This document shows, in pieces, positions 10,401 to 21,910 of a stretch of 64,000 bases of DNA. The notes under the pieces are model-generated. The model was not told the origin of the DNA and searched no databases. It worked only from the letters and a program-made list of their open reading frames with translations. The stretch's first letter is position 1; every line of letters starts with the position of its first letter. The DNA is from Haemonchus contortus (taxonomy: Eukaryota > Nematoda > Chromadorea > Rhabditida > Trichostrongylidae): contig LS997563.1 of the NCBI GenBank assembly GCA_000469685.2, positions 39,968,468 through 40,032,467 of the forward strand, in the 5' to 3' direction. The position numbers were made by a program, and so were the translations under genes.

Positions 10401-13400
10401 TGCAGTGCATGCTTTCAAACACCTTTTGTTTCTATTCGTGCTTTTTACATAGTTAGTTATACTGATTAGTGTACCGTGTTTCCGCTTTCAGGTTATTTCA
10501 ACGATTCATGACCTATCACAAGATACTGATCCAATGAGGCTCACGGAAAGTGAACTGCAGCTCGGAAAGGCACGTATTTATTGAATGCGTTTTGAGTAAT
10601 GCCTTCCAATGAATGTCGTGTCTGTCACGTGTTTATGGATTGCTGCTTAGAGTGTCTGGCCATGTTCGTTCTCACTTTCACAAACATTCAAGAAATTGCC
10701 CACTATTAATGTCGTATTTTCAGTCGAAGCCCTACTGGATTCCGGATGATGACTGCTCAATGTGTATGTTGTGTAACTCGAGGTTTTCACTGCTCAATCG
10801 TCGTCATCATTGTCGTGCATGTGGGCGCGTCGCATGTGGATCATGCTGCAAAGAAAAGGCCACACTGGAATATATGAAAGATGATCCGAAAAAGGTCCGC
10901 TTAAGTGATATTATTATGTAATGTAATCGTGCTGTAGGGGACAGTCATAAGTTGTGCTCTTAGATGAAGCAAAGTCAGCCAAATGATGTACTGTAAACAT
11001 CAGTAAATAATCTTGTGATTTAGCAAGCTCAAGCACGTGTGTGTACCCCATGCGCAATCATGCTGGCACGTATTGAAGACTATGAAAAAATGATGAGGGA
11101 ACATGCTGAAGAGTGAGTTTCTTGGATCTCGGAGTTCCAGTTGTGGTTTCAAGCAGGTTATCGAAGTTTTCATTTTTCCTCGAAATAGAGGACGTTTCCA
11201 AACTTTACTCGTCCGCGAATTTTCAATTGGGCTTTCTAGTAGGGTTAAGAATCGATTGATTATTGTAGTCAATCATCTTCCTGAAAAAATGGAGAAATGA
11301 TTCAAACTACAGCGAGTTTTTTTTTTGGTTGATAATGGCACCGAAAGGGAAGAGCCTTCAGAGGTAGTTCTAAGGCAAGCTATAGAGGCTCATAGTAGTA
11401 TTGATCGAGAGTATAGCTTTGTAGTTGAATTTGTTTATGTTCGTGGATTTACAGAAATGTATCTGATGAGACTCCTCCATCAACATCAACATTCACTAGC
11501 AGTCGTGTGTCGCGTGGCGTGCTCAAAACGCGGACGACAAATGTCAGTGAAGCCGAAGCTGAAACCTCCCAGCCTTCCGATTCTTCCGAGAAGAAGAGAA
11601 GTGTTGTTTTTCGGTACGAATTGTAATATCTTCGACAGTTAGGGCGAATGCAATTCAGTTTTTTTTATTTCCGCGGCGTACCGGTTTCGTGAGAGACTTT
11701 TGAAGTGTTTCTGTGTCATTACAGGGATGGGGTAAAACCCGGAGCCTCGTCGCCATGTGGTCAAATGCCCGCTACTGAAGAAAAGAGTAGTGCTGTGAAG
11801 CCTAAAAAGGTATTCCTCTTCCTCATGTTCTTCTATTCTTTGTATGGGCTAACGATTTTTTCTAATTTTATCTAAGACAGGAGCTATTCAAAGTAGAGGG
11901 CATTTACAGAAAAACAGAAAGCGTCATGCTGTTGCACGTCGTGTGGCCGAATTGCGACTGGAGGATGAATTGGGCTGTGCGCTACCTACTTCGACTAGAA
12001 CTCAGCTGCTGGTTGTTTGCCCAAATGGTGAAATGGATATGGTTGAGGAGGAGTGGGTGAGCAGTCGATTGAAGGAGGAGCTCCCAGTTACGATAGTGCT
12101 GAAGAAGAATTTGTCATGTGTCGCCAAAATTTGCAAAGGCATGTTTACTATTATTAGTGGATTTTTTAAAAATTCGCTGCATCCTCTCTGTTTTTGAATT
12201 TAATTAATTTGGGATTACCACAGTCTCGCTGTTTAATTTTTCTTAAATTTGGCATCCCCTTAAAACAGCTTTTTGTTTTCCTTTTGCAACTTCGATATAT
12301 AGTTGCAATAGGTAGGTAGTTATTTAGTGTGCTCTTGTTTATGACCCATAAGTTGTTGTCTTTCTGAGACTTCTTTTTCTCTTCTTTTTTCTTCTTTTCT
12401 TTTTTCGCACCTACTTTTTTCCGAAATAACGTTTTGTTCACCAAAGAAATGCAAGGTTAATACAGTTCATAATGGACATTACTACATATATTACTATCAT
12501 TTACTACATATATTACTATCATACTGTAATCTTTTATTGTATTATTTGACACAACTAACTCTTAGTATGCCTCTGTGTGGGCTTTGTGACGAACTTCGTA
12601 TTTCTCTCTAGCTACTTCTAAGGTATTATTGATAACCAATTTTTCTTTTTCCAGTCGGTTCACTGAGTGTTTTTTGTGTCCATTCCTGTGGCTTTGCTAC
12701 GATTGGCTTAGATGAGGTGCTCTTCGTTTGGAAGCGAGAAGACCTAAATGATTTTACTCTGCCGTTGAATGTATTGCATCGAATAGCCCAGGCAAGCTTT
12801 AGTGTGAATTCGAAGTTCTTCTCCCACCTATATCTGAGAATGATTTAGATTTTCTCCACTTCCTGTGATGCTGATCAGGCTGGTGTTCGTCAGGTTCACA
12901 ACCGTCTTCCTCCTATCCATTCTGTGCCAATTGCCGTGCCTCCCTTATCACGACATATTCTATTTTTCCGTCCAACGTTGCAGGTAAAGTAAACTTAGGC
13001 TTATGAGAGTTATAAAAATATGGATTTTCACTATTTTCAGGACTTCACAAGTCTTAGTTTACCAAACTCACCATTCCTTATTGCCTTGTTCCTTAACGAT
13101 GCTGAGGTACCGTGGGCAATGGCTTGCCCAAATCGCTTGCTGTTTCGCTTAGGACTGAAATACAGCTGTCAGTTCGGTCTTATATTTTGACTTTGGTTTT
13201 ATCTTTCATGATTGAACTCTAAGGGTATCCAACTCCTATTGTCAATTTTCCTGGAAGGCCAGCGATGTTTTCTGTAGAAACTTCTCAGACGGTTCTTAAA
13301 GTAAGTATATCGATTATGCCACTTTCAAGAGAAAAATGGCAAGGGAGCTAAAGGCATTTCTTCAGGTGTTTACCGACTTTCGAAGCTGGTCTTTCCGCAT

Positions 13401-15077
13401 GAAACATCTTGCCGGTAGTACTGTTACCCTTAGCAATGATGTTACTCTAGTCGAGATCCCGAAGTCTGGAAAAGACGATGTGAGTAGCATTTTATTAGCG
13501 CTCTTGGGGGAAGTGCTGTCTACCTGGATGCGAAACAGCAACCTAAATAACCCGCTCAACTTTCTTTACTGTATAGTTCGATGAATTCTTTTTTTTTTTT
13601 TGCATTGCACAAATTGCGTCAGAAGACATCTTTTACTGCAATCCAAGATTTTTTTTTCGATTTCCAGGGTCTTTTGAATGCTCATTTTTTCGATATTCAC
13701 TTTTTGTTGGAACAACTATTCCCTTTTCAGTTGGAAGAGATCATTTCGTTTAATCGTAAAATGCTGGCCTGGTCAACGAACACAAATTTAACGGCAGATA
13801 GTCACTTGGTCTGTGATGAAACGGATGGTGTGTACTCAACGCAAGTCTTGGCTCGAGGATCTACTAGGAAAGGTGACTCGCAATTTGTTCACTGACAGTA
13901 AGAGTAAAAACATTTAAATTCTTAATTACAGCTACTGGTGCTTCGTTCGTGATCATTGACGGTGGGTTGAAAACAAATGGGCTTCAGGTGGGTGAAAATT
14001 CGGGAAATTGCTTTTTCTACGTAAGGTATAACCTTCTTTCTCAGATTTCCGTTGTGGAAGATGGCGTAGCTATTCGAATCCCGTCAGAAAAATTGGAGAG
14101 TCTGCTACAAGCGTTAAACTCGGCGGATGTTAGAATTTGAGAAGGATTTGTCATCTAATTGTTTCGTTTTCTTTTGTCATTGCTCGTGTTTTTAAGAACT
14201 GGGTAACATCGGATGCTTCTGGCACTCAATTTGTAGTTCGATGGACAGACGGCTCTGGTCAGCCAACTCCATTTGGCCCAGTGTCCCCCATTGATGGACA
14301 AAATCTGGCGGTAAGAGTTAAATCTAGAAGTTGAATTTCAACGACGATATAGTCGAATTCTTGAGTTCCGATGATTTTCTTGCTTCTAGAACAAATTCCA
14401 ATATGGTCTGTCTTTGGAAAGAGCAATATCGTCAGTACTTCAAGTTAACAGTGTACCTGATTATGGTGTTCGGCTTTCGCATGTTTACAATCTTAAAGAC
14501 GGTCGTCTGGCACCAGAGGATGAACCTAAAGTGTTTAGGTAAAGTGAAGTTTTTTTTTTTCAAAATGTAAAAGCTAATGGTGTGGTTTATAGCATTGCGG
14601 AAATGTTAGCTCGTGAATGCACTGGAATGCTGGAACCATACCTGTCGATGTTGATTAACATGAACATCACGTAAGTTATTCCTCGAATGCCTTCAACTCT
14701 AGGTTTTCAGCCTATCAATATAATGTTCTAGTGTACCCTTTCATGCACTGTTTTACAGTATAGTTTCAAAGAAGTTTTTTAAACCTCACTTCTTCAGGAG
14801 CATATCCGTTCGTGTGGGTGTAAGCGCTGACACGGTGGAGTACGACGTTTCTCCATGGTTTGGCATGGAAGAAGAGCAGTTGATGTATAAACAAAATATG
14901 GATCAGGTTTGACTGGAAACAGCAAATGGGAGAATTTCCAAATTTCTGTTGAAGTGGATTTCATTATTTCAGCTCATTCCGGTACTCTACGATATTTTGG
15001 GTTATCTAACCGGTGGATTCCATATCGAACTAGTGTTATCCTTTGTTTCAACAAAATCTCTTCCTTATATGATCTGA
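7446..15077 (+). CDS. SARA/endofin family FYVE-domain protein (ZFYVE9/ZFYVE16-like), 28 exons
   Basis: Endosomal PI3P-binding scaffold; in animals the family anchors Smads or PP1 for TGF-beta/BMP receptor signalling. Exons: 7446-7598, 8023-8124, 8201-8248, 8353-8461, 8883-8963, 9014-9127, 9188-9941, 10053-10173, 10335-10385, 10492-10569, 10724-10894, 11024-11112, 11455-11613, 11725-11809, 11910-12138, 12655-12791, 12879-12983, 13041-13167, 13224-13300, 13366-13479, 13731-13872, 13932-13987, 14045-14128, 14197-14310, 14390-14538, 14593-14670, 14798-14906, 14973-15077. Together they give 1246 residues in one frame. The N-terminal ~535 residues are acidic, Ser/Thr-rich and probably disordered. 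FYVE spans ~540-605 with all three signatures (WIPD, RRHHCRACG, ARVC). A PP1-docking-like RSVVF lies at 672-676. Residues ~720-1246 match the conserved SARA C-terminal domain (DSHLVCDETDGVYSTQ, ATGASFVIIDGGLK, SVVEDGVAI). The start follows TTTCGTCAG, a likely spliced-leader acceptor. Exon ends at 12138, 12791 and 14128 are the least certain. Confidence 0.88.
12479..12522 (+). repeat. Tandem duplication (2 x 22 bp) inside a FYVE-gene intron
   Basis: The 22-base unit TTACTACATATATTACTATC plus AT occurs twice in a row without change, within the long intron 12139-12654. It has no apparent coding role. Confidence 0.6.
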
Positions 15078-16170
15078 TCGAGGTAGGTGCTTTCCGGATA
15101 TTTGGTTGGAGTACGCTTGCAATTGGGCAGGTTGTCTGCTTTTTTTCGTTTTATGGGTTCGAGAGTGGAAAGTTCTTGGATGGCGAATGAAAGGTTTCCT
15201 CCGCGGGGGGAAATGCTCAGATTGTCAATATTCCTGTACGGTAGCAATCTTATAACAATAATGTTTTCTATTTACAGGAGGATTTTGGGACAGTTCAAGA
15301 GATGCTTCATATTTGTTCGGTTTTCTGCATAAGGAAGATGAAGCTAGGTTAAATTCGTTTCATTCGAGTAGTTGTTGACGATACTAGCCGATGATACTAC
15401 GATGTTCGCTATCACTTTCTTTTTTTGTGTATGTTCGGACGATTTATTACTCATGACGGTGTCTCGTGTAATTTGGTGCTCCTTGATCAATGTGTGGTTC
15501 CGGAATTGTGATATTTTGGCCGTGGTCGAAAAGTGAAGTCGTTATAGATTTTCTAACAATTTTTTTGTGTAATTTATCGCTAATATTCTGAGGATGTACC
15601 TAATGATTAGGATTTGCTGTAAATAGCTGTGATATTACAATTAAATGCTAGCCTTTTTCTGACATAATTCTTAAACTGTTCATACACTAAAATATTGCTG
15701 AGTATGGAATGTATTGCTAATAAATCTGGCTTTTTACGAAATGTTTTCCGGGAACAGGAATTGTTAGACACATTCTATTCACGGAATAAAAATTCCTCAA
15801 AAATTTCTTTCATTTGTTGTAGTCGACGCCTCATATCAGGCATGAGTTGTTTTCAAGCAAAATTGTACCAAATATACAATTAAAATATGTGTTCTGAGAA
15901 GTTTCGAAATGATTACAAATCATTAGCTGTCCCAAATCAGAATTTGGAATTGTTGAGTTTTTTTTGCGGATTTTTTTTTGTTTTAGTTGTTGTTTTTCAA
16001 ATTATTTTTCCATTTATAGGCTTGTCGATCAATAGAGCCCTATAGCAGTAAGGAGGATTTTTACTTTTTTGAATAAACGAATCTAGCAGAAGTGAACTGA
16101 CAGCGAGATTATCTAAAGTGTACACGTCGTTGTTTCTCATTTGATGAACACCAGTCAGGAGATGGTGTGT
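15078..16170. other. 3' flank of the FYVE gene, AT-rich, no gene seen
   Basis: After the TGA at 15075-15077 the DNA is AT-rich with frequent T runs. AATTAAA near 15639 or AATAAA near 15718 could serve as polyadenylation signal for the FYVE gene. No further exon with conserved SARA sequence is present, which agrees with the family's usual C-terminus. Confidence 0.4.
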
Positions 16171-16174
16171 GTGG

Positions 16175-16246
16175 TCCGATGTGGTCTAGTGGTTAGGATT
16201 TGCGGCTCTCACCCGCAAGGCCCGGGTTCGATTCCCGGCATCGGAA
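16175..16246 (+). tRNA. tRNA-Glu (anticodon CTC)
   Basis: An intact 72-base cloverleaf. The acceptor stem TCCGATG pairs perfectly with CATCGGA, followed by discriminator A. A box GTGGTCTAGTGG; anticodon arm TGCGG-CTCTCAC-CCGCA with CTC at 16208-16210 (reads GAG, Glu); T arm CCGGGTTCGATTCCCGG. CCA is not encoded, as in eukaryotes. TTTT at 16251-16254 is a short Pol III terminator. No intron. Unlike the tRNA-like repeats nearby, every stem is complete, so I take it as functional. Confidence 0.93.
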
Positions 16247-16904
16247 GATGTTTTGCTCTGTGACGTTACGAGTGGTTAGAAGTCTCTAATGTTTTTATTA
16301 GAAGAATTCTTTTATATAAACACTACGAAACACGATATCGGATGATAAAGCCTGAAGAGAGTCCGCCATACGAGGATCCAAGGCCTTCCGCATTTGGACT
16401 CTCGATGGTCACTCCGCGCTAGCAACCCACTTGAGATTCGCAGTTTGGTCAATATGACGAGCATCTGCTGTAGCCATGTGGCACTACGTAAAAGTGCCAT
16501 GAGGAGCCAGTTTCCCCGAAGGAAACATTCGGGGGAATCGATAAAGTCTGAATCGGTGAAGCGGGGTCTGTCTGGGAAAGCAGAATTGGGCGAATAAGTC
16601 AAAACTCGATGGAAAAATTTTTTAAATGTGTCTCACAGATCCAGCCGAGGTGTCAAAAATTCGAGGTCAAGATGAATTCAACTCCAGCACAAGTTAGGAA
16701 GAGTCTTCTGAAGATAGGATAGGTATCTGTGCTTATGCCCACGAAGTGAAAGGCCCTATGAATAAGAATAATATGAAACAAGGTAAATAATAATAATAAT
16801 CAAAATAAATATGAATATGAACCTTGTTTTCATTTATATTGAGATGGTTCCTTCACTTTTTTGACTTTGCAACATTCTAGTCGGAATTTACTGAATCTTG
16901 AAGA

Positions 16905-16990
16905 AAGAGATCGCAGATTCGAACCGATGAGGCTGTATGCGCAGACCCAGGCCCTTATCCACTGCGCTCTCCAAACACATCAAACGATGC
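16905..16990 (-). repeat. tRNA-derived retroposon, family B, copy 1
   Basis: Read on the minus strand the copy has GAGAGCGCAGTGGATAAGGG (A-box-like), CTGGGTCTGCGC and GGTTCGAATCTGCG (B box). The same layout occurs in the two other family B copies at 17.9-18.0 and 19.4 kb. The stems do not pair like a functional tRNA, so this is a retroposed tRNA relative. Confidence 0.55.
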
Positions 16991-17429
16991 GTAATAGACG
17001 CCTGATATGGTGTGCATTACTACTGAACAGGCTGACTCTTTCTTTGTGCTCTATTATTGAGATAGATTTGTAAAATACTAGCAGAACGATGTACATTACA
17101 TTTGGCGATGAAGGGACGAGGAAGAAGGTGGAGATCATGTTGCGCAGCAACGTCACTGTAATTATGACGGTGGAAGGTACGAAGTAGGTAAATTGAGACG
17201 GTTGTCGAGCACCACAAAACTCTGAATGGACTGAGGAAATTGTTCGTGAGGCGACGTATTCGGCCAGAATTGTGCAGATCCTTTCCCCGGAAGTCTAGGG
17301 TGACGTTGGCTCGGTATATGTACCACTCCATGTGAGCAGAACACAAAATGGGTAGGAATAGGAATAGAGTGGACGTTTGAAATGATTAGCGAAACCTCAT
17401 AAACCTTATTTGTTCTGGCCACTACAAAT

Positions 17430-17535
17430 GGAGAGATGACAATGGTTAATTTTGTGCCATGAGAGCCTAATGGATAGGCACCTAGACCCACGTATACAGG
17501 ATGAAGGGTTCAGATTCGCCAAGAATCGAATCTCC
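17430..17535 (+). repeat. tRNA-like retroposon fragment
   Basis: An A-box-like TAATGGATAGGCACC and a B-box-like GGGTTCAGATTCGCC are spaced as in tRNA genes, but the acceptor and anticodon stems are not complementary. It resembles family B loosely and is likely a diverged SINE head. Confidence 0.35.
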
Positions 17536-17594
17536 CTCATTCTTCGCTGTTTTGTGCAAATGCTACGTATACGTTTGCTGAACAAGCAGCCTTC

Positions 17595-17670
17595 ACCAGA
17601 GCATCTATAACGGAGCGGGTTAGTGCTTAGGCTTTCGTCTACAAGGTCAAGGTTTCGATTTCTCATCAAA
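17595..17670 (+). repeat. tRNA-like retroposon fragment
   Basis: GGAGCGGGTTAGTGCTTAGG (A-box-like) is followed by AGGTCAAGGTTTCGATTTC (B-box-like) at tRNA spacing. There is no paired acceptor stem. Likely a decayed SINE head. Confidence 0.35.
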
Positions 17671-17814
17671 AACCGCTTTCTTGCATTCTTCTAACATCAG
17701 CAAAATCATTAAAATAGACAAAAGTTGCCAAGTTGCCTCCCTTGTCTCATCTAATTGGCTTAGAATACATTCGCTTCAGGGCTTCAAAGGCTCAGCACTG
17801 CTTCTCCAAAAGGA

Positions 17815-18030
17815 AGCTTCCACTTCCCGGCTCAGCTCGTACTGGAAGCTCGTTCCGCTACGAAATCGAAGTTGACGATATGAAAATTGTTTTTCCTAAA
17901 TTTATTTAACTTTGCAAAAGTGTACCTGAAACTTGCTCAACCGTTCGAATAAACGACGGCGATTCGAACCCTTGACTTCGCGAGCGCAGGCCCAGAGTCC
18001 TACCCTCTGCGCTCTCTAATCACAACCAGC
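17815..18030 (-). repeat. tRNA-derived retroposon, family B, copy 2
   Basis: On the minus strand the head reads GAGAGCGCAGAGGGTAGGAC, CTGGGCCTGCGCTCGCGAAG and a canonical B box GGGTTCGAATCGCC. A body containing GGAACGAGCTTCCAGTACGA follows and resembles the body of copy 3 at 19.4-19.7 kb. Shared head plus shared body marks it as a SINE rather than a lone tRNA pseudogene. Confidence 0.6.
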
Positions 18031-19439
18031 AACCACACATAACAATCGCTTCATATAGTATGCATTACAATTGGATTAATCCAGTCGATCTACTACTTAC
18101 CGTATCCCGTACTACCCATGAGCTCTGTGAAAATCACAGATAGCGAGAGACAAAAGACAAGGTAACAGGAGCGGATAGAGTAGGTAATGTGAGTAAGCAG
18201 GGGCATGTGGATTGTGAGAAGGGTAGAGAGGGCAAGGGACGCGGAATATTGATCAGCACTGATCAATCAATTGAAAGTAACTCTACAGTAACTCTAGCCT
18301 AGAAAAAAATTATCTGCTCATTTGCCTGCTAGCCTTCTTATCAGACTCGACTTCAAATTACCCCAGCTCCGGCTACTGCCCGGCTGCCCAAACTGGACGA
18401 GCACCTTCGCTGGTTGCTGCTTCACTCAGTGCTACCCGGGTACATCAGCGTTGATGCTGACCCAGTTGACCCAGTTGATGCTTGCCACTAACCACTGGGC
18501 TTCGAACGCAAAAGCGACCGTTTCTGGTGCCCATATCATCATCGCAGGTGCCGTAAATCGTACTGTTCAATCAAGAGAAATCCCCCAACAGGAGGGCACA
18601 GAGAAAGTGCACAGACAGAGGGTGGTCGTGGGTGTTGGCAATGAAAAGGCTTATCGAGTAGAGTTGGTCATCGATGGCCACTGAACAGTAGATCAATCGG
18701 CGCGCACCGGCTACTTGACAGTAGAAGTCACCTACTTCGTGATCAGTTCCATTCAATATTCGGCGACTCTGACCCCCGACCCTCCTCTTCTCCCTTCCCC
18801 TTGAGGCAATCTTTTCTTCTCTGTCCTCCCCTACTCAGTAAGTTTCTTTAGAACTAGAACAATAGCAGGTACGGTACTCATAAAGAATGAACACCGTTGA
18901 GGACCTCGGCTCAACGTCCGAGTCCACACTCCATACTACTGGACTCAGACGGTGAGCCGAGTACCCGCCCACCCCAGCAACATCCGATAAAGCTGAAACT
19001 GCTTTCTGTACATATTGTACAAAGGAGAATGCACATTCTCTGTGCTCTCCTACTTGGAGGTTCCTCTCGGATATGATATGCGACGATTGGGTGGTAGAAC
19101 TGGTAGGGTAGAACCGTGCCGTGTCATTTGGCGTTGTTCGAGAACTCTCAGCTGACGGTGTCTCCATTAGAGTTCGGCCTAGGGCAGCCGTAAACACGAC
19201 AGTCCATTTAGACCGCTGCCAAGTGAGGCTGTCTGGCGTCGATTGAACCCAATCCATTCACGGTTTTGGATGCAAAGTTCAGGTTTCAGATTTATAGACT
19301 TGAGCCCATTTTCAATTTTACCAACGGGCCTAGATTCGCAGTAATGGAAACATATAAAATGAATTTATAGAGGATTACTGGATCGAATTAGCCAGCTCAA
19401 TTGAAATGCAAACTATATGTTACGAAAACTACGCCCAGT

Positions 19440-19700
19440 TCAATGTGAGCAGAGAGTGCTGAGGATAGGGTCTGGCCTGCGCTCGTGGAGTCGAGGGATC
19501 GGATTCTCGGGCGTTTTTGCAAACGATTAAGCTTGTTTAATCTTTTGCAAAATTGATAATGTGTAAGAAAAACTATGTTGTCGGGGAACAGGGTTCCAGA
19601 ACGAAGTGAACGAGTCGAAGGAAGCTGCTTATCGAAGAGATCATGTCGAGTCGAAAAGCCTCGACATTGATTGCCGTTGAAGACGATAGGGATGGAGCTT
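19440..19700 (+). repeat. tRNA-derived retroposon, family B, copy 3
   Basis: The head reads GCAGAGAGTGCTGAGGATAG, TCTGGCCTGCGCTCGTGGAG and GGGATCGGATTCTCGG, block by block parallel to copy 2. The downstream GGGAACAGGGTTCCAGAACG parallels the body of copy 2. The end of the element is not defined. Confidence 0.55.
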
Positions 19701-19949
19701 GGACAACTTCTAGCGGCATTTGTAACGAAAATCGCTGTCTTCCGACCTGAATTCGAGGAAGGCCAATGAAATATTTCGGGAGGAATGCGCGAAAGCAGCA
19801 GAGTAGCGGAGGATCCGAAACCCTCACCCTTAGATGGGGTCTTATACACTTATCCGTCGCCTTAGGGATGCATTACTGAACAGTTCTTGCTCAGTAACCA
19901 TATACGCGGCATGGGACGTTTTATGCACAAAACTTTCTAAAGAATGAAG

Positions 19950-20040
19950 AAGAGTCAACCTGGAGCAGATCCGAACCCTGAACCCTGTGAACGTGAGCCT
20001 GGACTGCTAACCGTTAGACTACCGAAACACAACACCCGCG
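19950..20040 (-). repeat. tRNA-like retroposon fragment
   Basis: Minus strand: GTAGTCTAACGGTTAGCAGT (A-box-like) and GGGTTCAGGGTTCGGATCTG (B-box-like). The anticodon and acceptor stems are not complementary, so this is not a working tRNA gene. Confidence 0.4.
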
Positions 20041-21149
20041 GTTACCAATTCCGCATTTGTAGTTAACGATGAGATGAGGTGAGGCTCAATTTATTTCAGA
20101 AGTTTGCATTGATTAACAATTTATCCTTTCAATGCCTATTATACTTGCAACAATAGTCGGTAGTTACACTACGGCAACTAGCAACAGAAAAGCTCTGACA
20201 TTCCGTGCATAATCTCTCACGAATGCGGTCGAATATAACACCAATCAAACAAATTCCTTGACGAAATGTACTTCCTTCTGTTATCCACTACTTCAAGTCA
20301 ATCCTTTTTGATTTTTTTCCGAATAAATCATAAATAGATGTGGGGTTTACGAATGTTCTTCACACATAACACTACATATTTATTGATTACTCACTGAAAA
20401 AAAACAACCATATGCAGCATCATGAAGTCATACCCAAGCGTTTGGATTAGATTAGAGTTGGATTAGAAAGATTTTATATGATGAATCGACAACAATAAAG
20501 AATCTCAAGCTCGTTTGTTCGTTCGTGACTTTGCTGTGTTTCTTACATTACTAGAAAAAAATGCTTCAACAATATACGAAGGAAGAAAAAGTTTATTCCG
20601 CTGGTAAGAGCAACATCATAGTATGGAGCAAAACAAGAGCAGCAATGAACACCGATCGAAGAATCCTACTACATATAACTCACTAAGTAGGTCTGTTGGT
20701 TTGTCGGTGTGTTTGTGTGGTGTGTGTCGGTGTGTGTGGGTGTCACCGGAAATTCATTACTCCTGTTCCCGTGGACCTAGAGCGTTTTGATTTGGTAGGA
20801 GTGCATGCGGCAAGTGGGAACACTTATGCCAGGTAGTAGGACCGCCTCAAACACTTATAAGTCTGTCATGACGAAACAAACAAGTGATGGCATTGATTAC
20901 CGCACGCGTGTCTCAGGCGCCGCGGCAAAATAGGCGACAGCATGAAAGTTACGCAATTGACCCACGTTTCAATAGAATATAAGTACATATGCACATAGTA
21001 CAAAAGATGACAGCAAAGGCAAAAGCATTACTATCCTATCCGAGACTTGACGAGACGAGACTGCCATACATGACGACGTCAACGGCCACCATCGTCCACT
21101 GCAAAAGGAAAAAAAATGAAATCCTAATAAAATGAATTAGAAAAAATCA

Positions 21150-21291
21150 CTACCTCTCCGCATTCGGCCTTGTGAAGACGCTAGTCTAGGTCCGACTGCG
21201 ACTTGTAGTTGAAGAAACCCAGCATCACGTTTCCTTCCAAGCAAATCACTCCCATAAAAATCAGCAATCAAAGCCATGGCGATCTACTAAA
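21150..21291 (-). CDS. Possible alternative 3' exon or small ORF (uncertain)
   Basis: On the minus strand an open frame begins ATGGCTTTGATTGCTGATTT and encodes about 40 residues (MALIADFYGSDLLGRKRD...). It reaches a GT donor near 21152; a T-rich acceptor near 21103 would then add a short tail (VDDGGR, stop). Phase would also allow joining from an internal donor of the zinc-finger gene's last exon. No homology is recognised and the region may simply be 3' UTR. Confidence 0.2.
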
Positions 21292-21910
21292 GCACGAATT
21301 TTGGACGGACAAAAAAAAGTAACAACAAGGTCACAATCAACGGTAGACCTGAAGGTAATACAAACTTACCTGGTTATTGTAGGCAGTTGTTGTTCCATGT
21401 TCCTGTTCGCATACCGCTCTTAAGAGCCTCTTAATTACCTAAGCTTCAAACGTAATCAATATGGGAAAGGTCAGACTCATAAAAAAAATGAAGTTTCATT
21501 AAATAGTCAATATAGTATGCAAACTCTAACATCACAATTTATCAGTACCAAGCGAAAATGGTTCCGAACCGAGCTGTTACATTCCCATATAAAGCAGTAG
21601 TTCGAAGCAAACTTTCTGAGAAAATAACCCGTCTAACTACGGCATAAGAGACCCGTCAAGTCAAAGTGTACACATTCTAAAAACAAATACACTTGGAAAT
21701 ACTAAATCCGCAGAGCAAAAGTCCATAACACAGATAAAGCACATTTTTATAAAAAAATATATACAAGAATTACGTGCCTGTTTTTACTCCAGAACATGAA
21801 ACACGTCTTCTGAGGAATGAGTTCACGGCTACTCGTGTTGTAAGCCGATCTTGAAAAGCGATTGAATCCGAAACGATTTCATGATATTCACTAAGTATCT
21901 GCCACCTTCT

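Larger units (their letters stand above)
16255..21900. other. Repeat-rich intergenic region
   Basis: The stretch holds a cluster of tRNA-derived retroposon copies (listed separately), AT-rich spacer, a (GT)n-like tract near 20700-20745, and the presumed 3' UTR of the minus-strand zinc-finger gene. The longer ORFs (18835-19257 and 19397-19849, both minus) have no recognisable domain. The second overlaps a SINE copy, so I do not call them genes. TTTATT at about 20591 (AATAAA on the minus strand) may be the polyadenylation signal of the gene at 21.9 kb. Confidence 0.4.

Noticed and set aside
18835..19257. 140-residue minus-strand ORF
   Set aside because: No motif, signal peptide, splice context or biased composition; it lies in a repeat-rich stretch and is likely chance.
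19397..19849. 150-residue minus-strand ORF
   Set aside because: It is the antisense of a family B SINE copy and its body.
16905..20040. Several tRNA-like segments as functional tRNA genes
   Set aside because: Only the A/B promoter boxes are kept; acceptor and anticodon stems do not pair, and copies share non-tRNA bodies. Only 16175-16246 folds as a complete tRNA.
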